Positions 21,876 to 32,895 of a stretch of 64,000 bases of DNA are shown one piece after another. The notes beneath the pieces are model-generated. The model did not search any database and was not told where the DNA came from. It saw only the letters and a list, made by a program, of their open reading frames with translations. The position numbers and the translations under genes are program-made. This DNA is from Glebionis coronaria (Eukaryota; Streptophyta; Magnoliopsida; Asterales; Asteraceae), in the NCBI GenBank assembly GCA_025667525.1, contig CM046879.1:383617039-383681038 (forward strand). Direction: 5' to 3'. Each line of letters starts with the position of its first letter. Position 1 is the first letter of the stretch.

Positions 21876-23115
21876 AAGACTAAGTCATGGTTATGGCATC
21901 GACGGTTATCTCATCTTAACTTTGACGCTATTAATCATTTGGCGAAAAACGAACTTGTTCGTGGTCTTCCTAAACTTTCATTTCACAAGGATCATTTGTG
22001 TTCCGCGTGTACAATGAGGAAAAGCACTAAGAAATCTTACAAACCCAAAACGGAAGACACCAACCAAGAGAAACTTTATCTGTTGCATATGGATCTTTGT
22101 GGACCTATGCGTGTTGAAAGTCTTAGTGGCAAAAAGTACATCCTCGTCATTGTCGATGATTACTCTCGGTTTACATGGGTGAAATTTCTTAAAGCAAAAA
22201 ATGAGGCACCTAAATTCATCATCGGATTTCTCAAGATGATTCAAGTGCGTCTCAACACTACTGTCTGACGCATTCGTACAGATAATGGAACCGAATTTGT
22301 GAATCAAATTTTGCGTGATTATTATGAAGAAGTTGGAATTTATCATGAAACATCCGTTGCTCGCACTCCACAACAAAATGGTGTCGTTGAAAGGCGAAAT
22401 CGCACACTTATGGAAGCTGCTCGAACGATGTTAATTTACGCAAAGGCTCCATTGTTTTTATGGGCAGAAGCAGTATCTACAGCAGTGTACACCCAAAACC
22501 GGTCACTAATTCGTAAACGCCATGGTAAAACACCTTATGAGCTTCTCCATGGAAAAGTACCAGATTTATCATATCTTCATGTATTCGGTTCTCTTTGCTA
22601 TCCAAATAATGATGGTGACAATTTGGGAAAACTTCAACCAAAGGCTTATATTGGTATTTTCATTGGTTACGCCCCCACAAAGAAGGCATACCGAATCTAC
22701 AACCGTAACTCTCGCAAGATTCTCGAAACTATAAATGTTGATTTTGATGAGCTGACAGCAATGGCTTCTGAGCAAAGCAGCTCTGAACCCGCACTTCATG
22801 AAATGGGACCCAGTAACATTAGTTCATGTCTTGTCCCAAACAACCCTACTTCATCATCATTTACACCACCTTCTAGGACTGAATGGGATACGTTGTTTCA
22901 ACCGTTCTTTGATGAGTTATTTACTCCTCCAAGTATTGTTGCTCCAGAATCTGAGGTAATAGCTCCGGTTACCGAAGTTGTCGCTCCAGCAACCGTTGCA
23001 CAGTCAGATACATCTGCACCTATTGGTCAAGATATACCTTCAACAAGTAATTCTCAAACAACACATGTTTCAACTACCCATGTCATGCCTATTGATGATG
23101 AAGAGATGATGATGA
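21876..23115 (+). pseudogene. pol: Copia integrase with HHCC zinc finger (one stop)
   Basis: The N-terminal zinc-binding module begins WHRRLSHLNF (first His at 21897) and ends CSACTMRKS. The catalytic core shows all three acidic residues: D at 22092 (HMDLCGPMR), D at 22281 (RTDNGTEF) and E at 22389 (NGVVERRNR). A TGA at 22266-22268, between the two aspartates, is what a C-to-T change in CGA would give. The GKTPYELLHGKVPD and FGSLCYPNND motifs and the text after them are typical of the copia integrase C-terminus. A Pro/Thr/Ser-rich linker leads to a frameshift near 23110. Integrase would insert element DNA into the chromosome. Confidence 0.9.
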
Positions 23116-23122
23116 TCACGAT

Positions 23123-24164
23123 TTGGGATTCGCTCAAATGCGTGAACTTCCATTCTTTGGTGTACCAATTCTCGACCCTAATCAAGCCGGGTCGTCCACC
23201 TCAGAGGAAGCTCCTTCTACAGTTTACTCCAATCCACGGATTCGTGAACATGACAACAAGTGGACAAAGGATCATCCTATAGATTCTATTATTGGTGACC
23301 CTAAACGTCCGGTATCCACACGAAGTCAGTTACAAGAAAGTGCAATGTTTTGTCACTTTGATGCTTTTCTCACTGAAGTTGAACCTAAGACATGGCAACA
23401 AGCTTTTACTCAATCATGTTGGATAGAAGCTATGCAAAAAGAAATTAATGAATTTATACGTCTTGAAGTATGGGAACTTGTCCCATGCCCGGATCAAGTG
23501 CAATTACTCACTTTGAAATGGGTTTACAAGGTGAAACTTGATGAGTTAGGCGGAATATTGAAGAACAAAGCTAGACTAGTAGCTCGTGGATACAAGCAAT
23601 TATTGGGAATCGACTTTATGGAATCATTTGCACCTGTTTCCCGTTTGGAAGCCATTAGACTATTCCTCGCTTATGCAGCCCACATGAATATGATCGTCTA
23701 TCAGATGGATGTGAAGACGGCATTTCTGAACGGTGAAACCAAGGAAGAGGTCTATGTTCAACAGCCGGATGGTTTTGTGAATCCTAAATATCCTAATCAT
23801 GTGTACAAGCTTAAGAAGGCTCTCTATGGGTTGAAGTAAGCTCCTCGCGCATGGTATGATCTATTGTCACAATTCCTCATTACGCAAGGCTTCGCTAAAG
23901 GCAAGGTAGATCCACGCTATTCATTCAAAAACGAGGTAAAGATATGATTATGGTACAAATATATGTTGATGATATTATATTTGCATCCTCGACCCAAACC
24001 TTATCGGATGAGTTTGGGACACTCATGTCTTCAAAGTTTAAGATGTCAATGATGGGCAAGGTATCATTCTTCTTAGGTCTTCAGATATCTCAGAGTCCCA
24101 GAGGCATCTTTATCAATCAATCCAAGTATGCCCTTGAATCGCTAAAGAAATATAAGATGGAATC
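23123..24164 (+). pseudogene. pol: Copia reverse transcriptase (broken)
   Basis: RT starts with [21 protein letters not shown], runs through LVARGYKQ, and has the first catalytic motif in [12 protein letters not shown] (D at 23708-23710). A TAA at 23837-23839 replaces the usual glutamine in LYGLKQAPRAWY, a likely CAA-to-TAA change. A frameshift near 23935 is followed by the second catalytic motif YVDD at 23962-23973, then FFLGLQISQSPRGIFINQSKYALE. The catalytic residues are intact, but the frame changes here and again near 24165 prevent a working protein. Confidence 0.9.
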
Positions 24165-24944
24165 TTGCGACCTGTGGATACTCCAATGGTGGAAAAATCT
24201 AAGCTTGATGCAGATCCACATGGAGTTGCCGTTGATCCAACACTTTATCGTGGAATGATCGGTACTCTTCTGTATATCACAGCCAGTCGACCTGATCTTC
24301 AGTTTGCTATATGTATGTGTGCTAGGTATCAAACTAGGCCTACTGAGTTACACTTAGCTACTGTTAAAAGGATCTTTCGATATCTTAAAGTAACCATTAA
24401 TCGGGGACTTTCGTATTCGAAGGAATCTTCTATTGCACTAATGGCATATGTAGATGCGGATCACGCGGGTTGTCAAGATACAAGGCGTAGCACGAGTGGA
24501 ACTTTGCAACTACTAGGAGATCGACTAATCAGTTGGGCATCGAAAAGGCAAAAAAGTGCTGCAATTTCAAGTACGAAAGCAGAATACATAGCTATGTCCG
24601 GATGCTGTGCTCAAATTATTTGGATGAGATCGCAATTAACCGACTATGGTCTAGGTTTCAACAAAATTCCGATGTACTGCGACAACAAGAGTGCAATTGC
24701 CTTATGCCGCAACAACTTTAAATTCTCCCGGTCGAAGCACATTGACATTCGCTACCACTTCATCAAGGAACAAGTGGAAAATGGAGTGATCGAGCTTTAC
24801 TTTGTCCGATCTGAGTATCAATTAGCGGATATTTTCACGAAGGCTTTAGATCGCGCTCGAATTGAATTTTTGGCCGACAAGCTAGGAATGAGAACTTTCT
24901 CGCCTGAGACTCTTAAGGAATTGGCAGATGAAGCGAAAGAATAG
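24165..24944 (+). pseudogene. pol: Copia RNase H domain (open frame)
   Basis: This 259-codon open frame covers the RT-RNase H connection ([31 protein letters not shown]) and RNase H. Acidic catalytic positions are visible in [10 protein letters not shown], the [10 protein letters not shown] glutamate, [11 protein letters not shown] and [14 protein letters not shown]. It ends [14 protein letters not shown] and a TAG at 24942. RNase H would degrade the RNA strand during copying. It is the best preserved part of pol here but lies out of phase with RT. Confidence 0.9.
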
Positions 24945-27804
24945 TGATGGTAAACTATTCTCCGTATCCTTGGTGATCATCTGTTTATATTTTTTATATT
25001 TTTATCCACAAAAGCAAAATACAAAAATATAAAACCATATAAAAACCATAAAAATTGAAAAATATAGAAAAATCCAAAAATATTTTTACTTTATTTTTCA
25101 AAAGCATGTCTTTTGGTACGATAATATTTACGGCCTTAGAAATGTCGATTAATATTGACACGGCGCCATAAATATAGTTCGTACAAAAGTTGTAAATACT
25201 TCATAAAACATGCCTAAATGGCTTGTAGTTATTTCTGACTGCAACCCGGTTTTCACATTAAAGTCAAGTATTTCTTATGAAAGCTTTGGCTCACAACGGG
25301 AATTAATTTTCTCGGGCAAGGTTTACTTTAAAACCTTGTAAGGGATCAAGTTTACTTTATAACTTGGTCTAACACAAATCAATGTACGTTTCAGTGCATT
25401 TATTTGTTAAAACAAGAGAAGTCTTGTTTTTATGAAGCTATCATCTCTAGAACCATAACAATCTACAATTGGTATCTACATACTCGACGATGCGACTACT
25501 CAACCGACGACTACAACTCTTTCAATAGAACACGGGTCAACAATTGAGGGGGAGCAATTGTCAAGCATTCAGAATCTTTGACGTCGAACGTGCCAAGTTC
25601 ACAAGTTGGTGTTAAGACAACAATACCAATCATACACGTGGTGTCAAGAGATGACTTCAGACGTGACGAGGCGACCAACATATGCTGACAAGAACCATTT
25701 GATCTTATCATATGATGTTCTCATCAATCAGGTCCATCCTTGTCAATTCTTTTCTAATATGGTGAATATGTGATCATGTTACAAATCGGTATCATATCTC
25801 ATACGTTTGATATCATGAAGATAAAATGGACTTGCATTTTTCTTCCCAAAACCTTTGTTAAAACTTCATTAAATAAATTGATATTAAAAACATCGATTGG
25901 GTTAATATTTTTAATATGTGGGAGAAAATGTGATTTAATATGGGATATTATCACAAATAGTTTGACTTAATGTGCTGGCTCATCCCGACATATGCGAAAT
26001 GTTTTCGAATATCGTGGCATATGTTAAGGGGGAGCAAAATGGATTTGCTATATCAAAATGGATTTCATGGTGACATATACTTACCCAAAACCCATTTATC
26101 TCACGACGATGAAGATTGTGGTGACATAAGGATGGTAGGATAGGTTAAGTCCTATGATTCTTCCAGAACCGGAGGAATCTTCCCAAGGACATTCCATAGC
26201 TAGAAATAGTCGTCCTTAGGAAAGTTGGAGAAAGATTGTGAACGTAGCTGAATGCCGACCAAGTACTCAAGTTAGCACTATAACAATCACAACAAGGTGC
26301 TAGTTATGACATATTGGTAAGCATTGAAGGGGTTGAAGAATGAAAAAGAATTGTAAAGATAAAGGGTGTAAAGAAAGAAGCCCTCCTTACAACTTTAGAC
26401 AGAAACCGGGTCAATACATATGCTATTGAGATCATTTTTAATGATGCTTGATATTAAAGATAAGATATCATAGACCCAGTGATGCAATGCACAACCCATC
26501 CCAGCTAACTCAGATATCTCTCAAAAGGTATTTGTTTTAATCACACGGAGACAACACGTTATCTATTGATTTATTCACTCCGAATAAATTAGTATTGAAA
26601 TGGTGGCACTCCTCTCCAGCCTCCGATCACTAAAATCCAAAATGCACGAGCGAGTCTAGAGCCATTTGAGATCATCAAATATCTCATTAGGACACACTTC
26701 CATATTTCCTTGCTTCTTCACACACTATGAAAAGTAAGAAAGATTTTAAGAGTCCTACGCAAAATCTTCATGATCTTGCCTGAACATCCGAGTAATACGA
26801 AAGTATTAACAATGAAGATGGAAATCCTTCTTGAGCGAACATTAAAAAGCTCATGGTAGGTGACTTGTGCGATTCTTTATGAATCAAACTTGTGATAACT
26901 GGAAAGCAACAGTGGTTTAATTCTTAACTGAACTTAAACACGTTCCAGACCTCTACGCAAAATCTCAGTGATCTTGCCAGAACTCTCAGAGTGATACCTT
27001 AGTGTTCAAAGTGATGAGTGGAAATCCTTCTAGTGTTAACCTCAAACAGAACTTGGTAGGTAACTTGCAAGATTCAATATGAATCAAGCTCGTGACAACT
27101 GGAAAGCAACGATGGTGCGATTCTTTAATGAATCAAACTTATTCCAGGAATCAGAATTGACGGCTTCAATCATGCGGATAATTTTATCCAAATGATTCAC
27201 TCTTTATGTTTGCAGTCAGCTTTGGACAGTCGAGTAAAGAGAACGGGTTTACCCGCGAAATCTTGTCAAGTAGATTTTTAATTAAATCTACCTGCCACAA
27301 GTACGATATTTTATATCGTCCAACGGTCTTCACTGACCGGAGGTAAAATGCTACCGAATTAGAATGCAATGTTCAAAGCCATTTCGTTCGTGTCTACTTA
27401 TGTTGCGGCATTTGAAGACGGTGGCGTTGCGGGATCCAAGAAGAAGTCGTCCCCGCATGCTTATACTTTATTTACTTAATATCTCATCTAATTCAAGAAA
27501 GCCTAAAAGTTAACTCTTCTGCTGTATTGAAATCTGAAGCTTTCAAGAATTACTAAGGTATAAGTATGTGGGACGTGAGGTCACGAAGAGGCGAAGATCA
27601 CAAGTGATGGATGCACAAGATCAAGGCAAGAGATTAATGCTCAGGATTGATATCAAAGATCACATCAGTATGTTCACCAGAAAAGAAAAAGAAAAGAAAG
27701 ACGAAGACTACGAGCTCAAGACAAGCATAGTATGCTAGGTTATTTTATTATTATTGTAACTCGGGTGACGCCCTTGTTTGGAGTGACCTCCCTTAGGGGG
27801 AGAT
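24945..27804 (+). other. Copia-1 3' non-coding region with polypurine tracts
   Basis: 2.9 kb with no significant ORF between pol and the LTR. It begins with A/T-rich sequence (24975-25110) and contains three GGGGGAG tracts: near 25548 (GAGGGGGAGCAATTG), near 26028 (AAGGGGGAGCAAAATGG) and 27793-27803 (TTAGGGGGAGA), the last adjoining the LTR. A degenerate duplication of about 200 bp lies at 26750-27150. The position matches where some plant copia elements carry an extra ORF, but none is readable. Confidence 0.7.
26750..27150 (+). repeat. Degenerate tandem duplication of about 200 bp
   Basis: CTACGCAAAATCT...GATCTTGCC...GGAAATCCTTCT...GGTAGGT-ACTTG...CAACTGGAAAGCAAC...GATTC occurs twice in the same order, starting near 26753 and 26954. 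Confidence 0.75.
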
Positions 27805-28172
27805 TGTTGGAAATACGTTTTTACGTATTTAGGAAGATTCGGTCACTCCAACAATATATTAAGTTGTAGCTCGTAGTCTAGATATCTTTTAATTAATCAA
27901 ACAAGGAAAAAGCCCGGTCCATGCTTGTATGGCCGACCCAAATGTAAGCCCAAGCCCATCTTATGGGCTTGCAATATAAACCCTCTCCATTGATGGAGAG
28001 GGTGGTGATTTCATTTGAATAACACATAGTTCTCTTAAACTTTCTCTCTCTAGAAGTGTGAAATCCACCATCTTTCTATCTCTTTCTCTCTCTAAAACAT
28101 AAGCAAGATTTACATATCCTACATAAGTAGATATAGATCAAAAGCTCCCCCTTTTAGTTACCAAGAACAACA
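27805..28172 (+). repeat. Copia-1 3' LTR
   Basis: The LTR starts TGTTGGAAATACG straight after the purine tract and ends AACAACA, giving a 5-bp terminal inverted repeat TGTTG/CAACA. A TATA box (TATAAA, 27975-27980) and pyrimidine-rich CTCTCT tracts downstream fit a compact copia LTR. With no 5' LTR in the window, the right edge could be elsewhere (for example a CAACA near 28247). Confidence 0.75.
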
Positions 28173-30397
28173 ATTCCACTCTGAACCGTGAACGATTCGA
28201 GAAGATACCGAGAACGAAACAACGACAAATATAATTGGGTACGAGCAACACAAAGAAAGATCTTGCAACAAACCTTTTTATTAACTAACCAAAATCACAT
28301 GTTTCAGAGAGAACCACCACCACAAGTGTGGTTGGTGACATGGGTGGGGCTAGGACTATTGGTACTAGCTTAGATGCAGGCCAAGCCAATCCTAACATCA
28401 TTATGACCCCATCCATGCCCCATGACTCTATTTTGGGAGGTCAAATACCCATTCTAGAGGAGGACAGATTGGAACCCTATATAATGTTGGAATTGACGGC
28501 TATCTGCATTAGCTTGCAAAAGCAAAATGCAGACCTTATACATACTGTCTCTACCCAAGGCCTTGAACTCAAGCAATTGAGGGAGAGGATTGTTTTTTAG
28601 AAGCTGCTGAGGCTAGGAGAAGGCAGACAAGGGTCCTTTCTTCAGGGGAGGATTCTTACAAAGGGGAGGAAGCTGCTACTGAGCCAGTTAATTTAAGTGA
28701 TAAAGGCTCAAATGAAGGAGAATCTTTGGGTATAGCTGAAGCTCTAACAGATTTGAAGAGGCAACCAGGTTTTGATGTTTCATTGGTTACTCCTACAAAT
28801 TTGAATTTATCTTTTACTGAGATGATGGAGCAGTTCACAAGAAGCGCTGACAAGAGTTAGGTGAGCGTTGATAGGCAGATTTTTAACGTTGACAAGTCAA
28901 GCGCTGATAGGAGAAAGTTAGGCGTTGACACACAGGTTTTGGATGTTGATAGACCTGCAGGTATGGTTGATGTATTCCAGTCATCAGTCATCATCAAAGA
29001 AGTATCTACACAGGTACCATCATCATCTTTACCCATCATAGATATATTAGATAAAGGTAAAGGAATTATGGTAGAAACAGAGGTTCCTAAGGATGCAGCT
29101 CAAGGTAAATTTGATTCGATGTTGGATGCACAACTTATGGAACAAGAAAAGAAGAAGGTTGTTGAGTCACCATTTGTCGTTACTTCTGAGAAACAAGAAG
29201 GAAGTAATGATGAGAGCACATATAAAAGTGTCATGATTACTGAAGAACCAGAAAGACTTGAATATGGTGATGTTTTGGCAAGGGAAAAACTTGCAGAGTT
29301 GAAGATGAAGGTGGATTATGATATGCCTAAATTTGCCCAGATGTACTTTGCTTGGGAGAATAAGATCATGAAGAATCCAAATATATCTTTAAGATCAGAT
29401 TTGGAGATTGGAGATTCTACTTAGGATTCAAAGAGATTGTCAGGTAATCCTAAAGTATAAGGCTAGCAAAGTTTTCTCACAATCTAAGAGGGATAGAAGG
29501 GAGATTTATTATATGTTGCTTAGATATCATCAAGGGGGTTGGAATTTTCAGAAGTTGCAGGATTATCCTTTGATGAATTGGAGTATAAAGCTTATCCTAT
29601 TTGGGTAAGAGTGCAAGAGATGAACACTATCATACTTCTTTCAGATGAAAGAAAGGAAGAGCTTGCAGAAGAGATGCAGATTCAACATGATTTAATTGCA
29701 CCAAGACCTAAGAAGAAGGGAGTTCCACTTGAGTTCCCAAAAAATATGGATAGATTGAATCCTAGTGAAGCTATTATTAGAAGGAGCATTAAGCTATCAT
29801 CCTTGGAAGTTTCACATATGGTGGAAGTATTACCTCATGATTCCAGAAATCCTATAGTTAGCTATGAAGAAGATGTAAGTGGGTTCTGGATGATTGGCAG
29901 ATATGGGAAAGAGGTATATACTTTTACTACTCTTATGTCTTTGTTTGCAAGCTTGGATAGGGAAGACTTGGAAGACCTTTGGAGGTTACTGCAGGCCAAG
30001 TATGAGACTGAAGCACCTAATTCAGTTAATGGAATAAAGATTTGGTCAACATTCAGAAGGATGTGTGCACCAGATGAAGAAGATCATGTTTGGAAGGATC
30101 TTGATGAGGATATCAGTGGACTTCAGTGGTGTCTATATTCAGCAGCTGGTGTGTATCATTTGAGTTCTACAAAGTTTTCTGAATATCTTCTTGTGGATGC
30201 TGAGTATCCTATGTCCAAAGAAGTTTTGGAGAAAATGATGACAACACAGCTGGAAATTGGCTACTCAAGTGACGTGGCCAAAGATTTGATTAGATATATT
30301 TATTTCCAATATAATGCAATTGGTAAGAATCCTCCTAGTACTTAGTTTTTATTCAGAAACTTGATTACTAGAGTAGATATGAAGTTTAGGGGAGGAT
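28173..30397 (+). mobile_element. Copia-2: 3' portion of another copia element
   Basis: Directly after the Copia-1 LTR the sequence is the 3' part of a different copia element: an extra ORF after pol, a purine tract (GTTTAGGGGAGGAT, 30384-30397) and then an LTR. Its pol is absent, which fits Copia-1 having inserted into Copia-2 upstream of this tail. The first 150 bp (28173-28327) hold no readable domain. Confidence 0.7.
28328..30345 (+). pseudogene. Copia-2 extra 3' ORF with coiled coil (broken)
   Basis: I recognise this as the tail ORF found after pol in some Asteraceae copia elements; its function is unknown. A coiled-coil start (LELTAICISLQKQNADLI ... LKQLRERIV) loses frame in a run of T near 28596 and continues as LEAAEARRRQTRVLSSGED. 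A TAG at 28857 is followed by SVDRQIFNVDKSSADRR repeats and GKGIMVETE. Frame breaks near 29415 and 29540 precede a well-kept domain (29539-30345) with GFWMIGRYGKEVYTFTTLMS, LFASLDREDLEDLWRLL, IWSTFRRMCAPDEEDHVWKD and GVYHLSSTKFSEYLLV. The last domain is predicted globular, without membrane segments or an obvious catalytic motif. Confidence 0.7.
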
Positions 30398-30888
30398 TGT
30401 TGGGAATAAAATGTAGTCAAGACACTTAGACGCTGACAAGAGCAATTTGGACGTTGATAAGAAGAAATCAAGCGTTGACAGAACAAGGTTGACAGGAAGA
30501 AGTCAAGCGTTGATAAGAAGAAGTCAAGCACTGATAGAAGACTTAGTCTACACGTTTTATGTTTCTAGTAAAGATATGTTCGACAATGTATTTTCTATGT
30601 TTATCTTTACCAAGAATAGCTGATACATAGACTCTTGTACAAGGTTCCTTAATCTATAAAAGGAGGCCTTTAGGTTTTAGTTTGATATACGTTTTACACT
30701 TTCATTGTACGCAAGTTAGATTTATCAATAAAAGTGAAAGTTTGGTTTATCTTGTTTTGTGTGTTCTTGTTTAAGTATTAATTCCGCATAATACTTGAAT
30801 TGTTACATATATAACAAAGTTTTCTACGTGTTTAACTTGATTTAATCTCGTTTACACAAGCTAAATCGATCTATGTTTGGGATCAACA
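30398..30888 (+). repeat. Copia-2 3' LTR
   Basis: The LTR starts TGTTGGGAATAAAATG after the purine tract and ends GGGATCAACA. TATA box TATAAAAG lies at 30655-30662, and an AATAAAAG poly(A)-like signal near 30728. U3 contains several copies of a GCGTTGAYAAGAAGAAGTCAA-like unit (30425-30540). The minus-strand piece at 46215-46468 belongs to the same LTR family. Confidence 0.85.
30425..30540 (+). repeat. Degenerate GCGTTGA repeats in Copia-2 LTR
   Basis: About six units of roughly 20 bp with the core (G)CGTTGAYA followed by A/G-rich text. The same core is repeated in the tail ORF at 28862-28960. Confidence 0.65.
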
Positions 30889-32895
30889 AGCACCATCGGT
30901 CCAGGACCGATGGCTGCTTTGTTCAAACAGTGGGAACGCAACGAACAACATGGGGAACCACCGACTAGGCCGGGTAGCCACTACTGAGGGGTGTTTGGTT
31001 CGGTCCGGTTAAAGGGTCCGGTCCGGTTCATGTTCGAGTTTGTTATAAAACACGGGTACGATAACGAGGTTAATTTTACAAGTTTTACATTTTACAAGTT
31101 ACATTATTTTTCAAGGAAATTGAATTAATTAAATCATGACTAGTATATTAATTTAATTTAATCATGAACTTAGGTTATTATTTTTTATGTAAATAATACA
31201 TGTTTTAACCTAAGTATTTATATCATTTTATTTAGACTATAGTATTAATTAATTATTAAAAAACATGGACTATAATTAATTAATAAATCATGACTTAGGT
31301 TATAATTAATAAATTGTTAATACATGTTTAACCTAAGTATTTTATATGTCTTAATTTAATTAAATCATGCTTATATTTAATTTGTATAATCTATAGTTTA
31401 TTTAATTAACATGACTTTATTAATAAACTATACTAATATTACATGACTTATGATATTTAACCAGTAAAGTTAAGCTTATATTATTAACTTATTAATTCAG
31501 CTTATTTCTAAATATGGAAACTTTCTATTCCAGGAAACTTACTATTTTATAAACTTTCTATTTTTAGAAACTAATCTATTTTTAGAAACTGATCTATTTT
31601 TGGAAACTTTCTATTTTTGGAAACTTTCTATTTTTGGAAACTTTCTATATTAGGAAACCTGCTATTTTTAGAAAGTTACTTATTATTACAAAACAAGTAT
31701 AATAATAAAAGAATACAAGTTAATACTTAATCAGAATACATGAAATACATGATAAACATAGTAAAACGCTTAAATCAGTAAAACAAGACAAGAACATATA
31801 AAACTAGCTAAGACATGATATAATCACTTAGGTACTCAGTAATCAGAATACTTATACATGTCCCCTATTTATCTAGCATTAGTAAGGTCGGAGTAGGACT
31901 TTCATCCATTCGTCTTTCCTCGTTCGCTGGACACAAGGTACCGATTACCCGTCCTTCAGTATGCACATTCTTTCCTTTTAGGATTTCTCGTTTGCAGCCA
32001 ACTGTTTTCCCAGTATATGTTCTATATGTTTGATACTTATGTTAGATTAAATTCCTAATCCATATATATGCATGACCAGTGTCACCTAGTTATGGAGGTA
32101 CCATAACCATAACACTGGAGGCGCTAGTGTTATGACTTCCCCAAGGAGGAGTGATTGCTCGTGGTGTCCCTTTTTAGTTTTGGCCATTAGATTATATTAT
32201 CATGTGGGGCGTATGGGTGCATCCTAGTTACATGTTTTACATGATTTTCATGGTGAATGTGATGTGTGCCTTGCATCCTTCACAAGGAGTTGATCCCTCC
32301 TACCCAGACTATTTATATAGAGGTAACCCCTCTTATTGCATGACGAGGTCTCCCCTCCAAGTATTCATGCATGGTGGAACCTCATGACCTATATGGGCTA
32401 TTGGCTAATTAATACAGTTTTTCATGATTAAAACATAAGTCTTTTCAAACTATAAAACCAGTTTTATGAACATGTTCCAGGTTATCTAGGACTTATACAT
32501 TTCCGCTGCTTTTTAGTCTTTACTTATATTTTATCCATTCATACTATGTCATATATCCGTTCACTGAGCGTATTTGCTCAACCGTTACTTTCCTTTCCAT
32601 GTCCCAAAATGGCAGGTACCCAAGGACATACTTGAGCATTTGGAGGACGTGCATAGGATGGAAGCTGCCTTAGACTTCTTCTCCATTTTGCCTTCATATA
32701 CTTATGCTTGTTTGGACACTTGTCTTGTCCTCCTAGTTCATTTACTTTATTTTGTTTTGGGCTTATGTTTTAGAACCGAGGTTTGATTCCGGTTTTCCCT
32801 ATGGTCATGTATGTTTTAGTACATATTACCTTGCATGCTTTGATGACACGCCATAAATACGCGTAACGGTCCACTTATCAAAGTGGGGTGTTACA
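30889..32895 (+). repeat. Gypsy-2 LTR (right end certain, left end unresolved)
   Basis: The right end GGGGTGTTACA at 32895 is directly followed by an initiator-Met primer site, so this is the 5' LTR of a plus-strand gypsy element. I cannot place its start: 30889-31040 is less AT-rich and has no clear TG terminus, and Copia-2 may itself be inserted in this LTR. It contains a minisatellite (31505-31680) and no convincing gene; ORFs at 32202 and 32574 look incidental. Confidence 0.65.
31505..31680. repeat. Minisatellite with GGAAACTTTCTATTTTT units
   Basis: About nine degenerate 17-20 bp units, best preserved at 31595-31650, inside the gypsy-2 LTR. Confidence 0.8.

Larger units (their letters stand above)
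17045..28172 (+). mobile_element. Copia-1: degenerate Ty1/copia element, 5' part cut off
   Basis: The order gag - coiled coil - protease - integrase - RT - RNase H, with integrase before RT, makes this Ty1/copia. The gag frame is open to 17045, the edge of gypsy LTR A, so copy A landed inside gag and the missing 5' end should lie left of the window. The element ends with a purine tract and a 368-bp 3' LTR (27805-28172). Reading gag-pol needs 8 in-frame stops (17918, 19257, 19785, 20463, 20694, 21593, 22266, 23837) and about 7 frame changes, so it is dead. The domain text resembles copia elements abundant in Asteraceae. Confidence 0.88.

Noticed and set aside
28201..28216. AAGATACCGAGAAC shared by the Athila-1 LTR (9722, 16990) and the Copia-2 region (28202)
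   Set aside because: A 14-base match in 64 kb is within what chance gives; the surroundings do not align.
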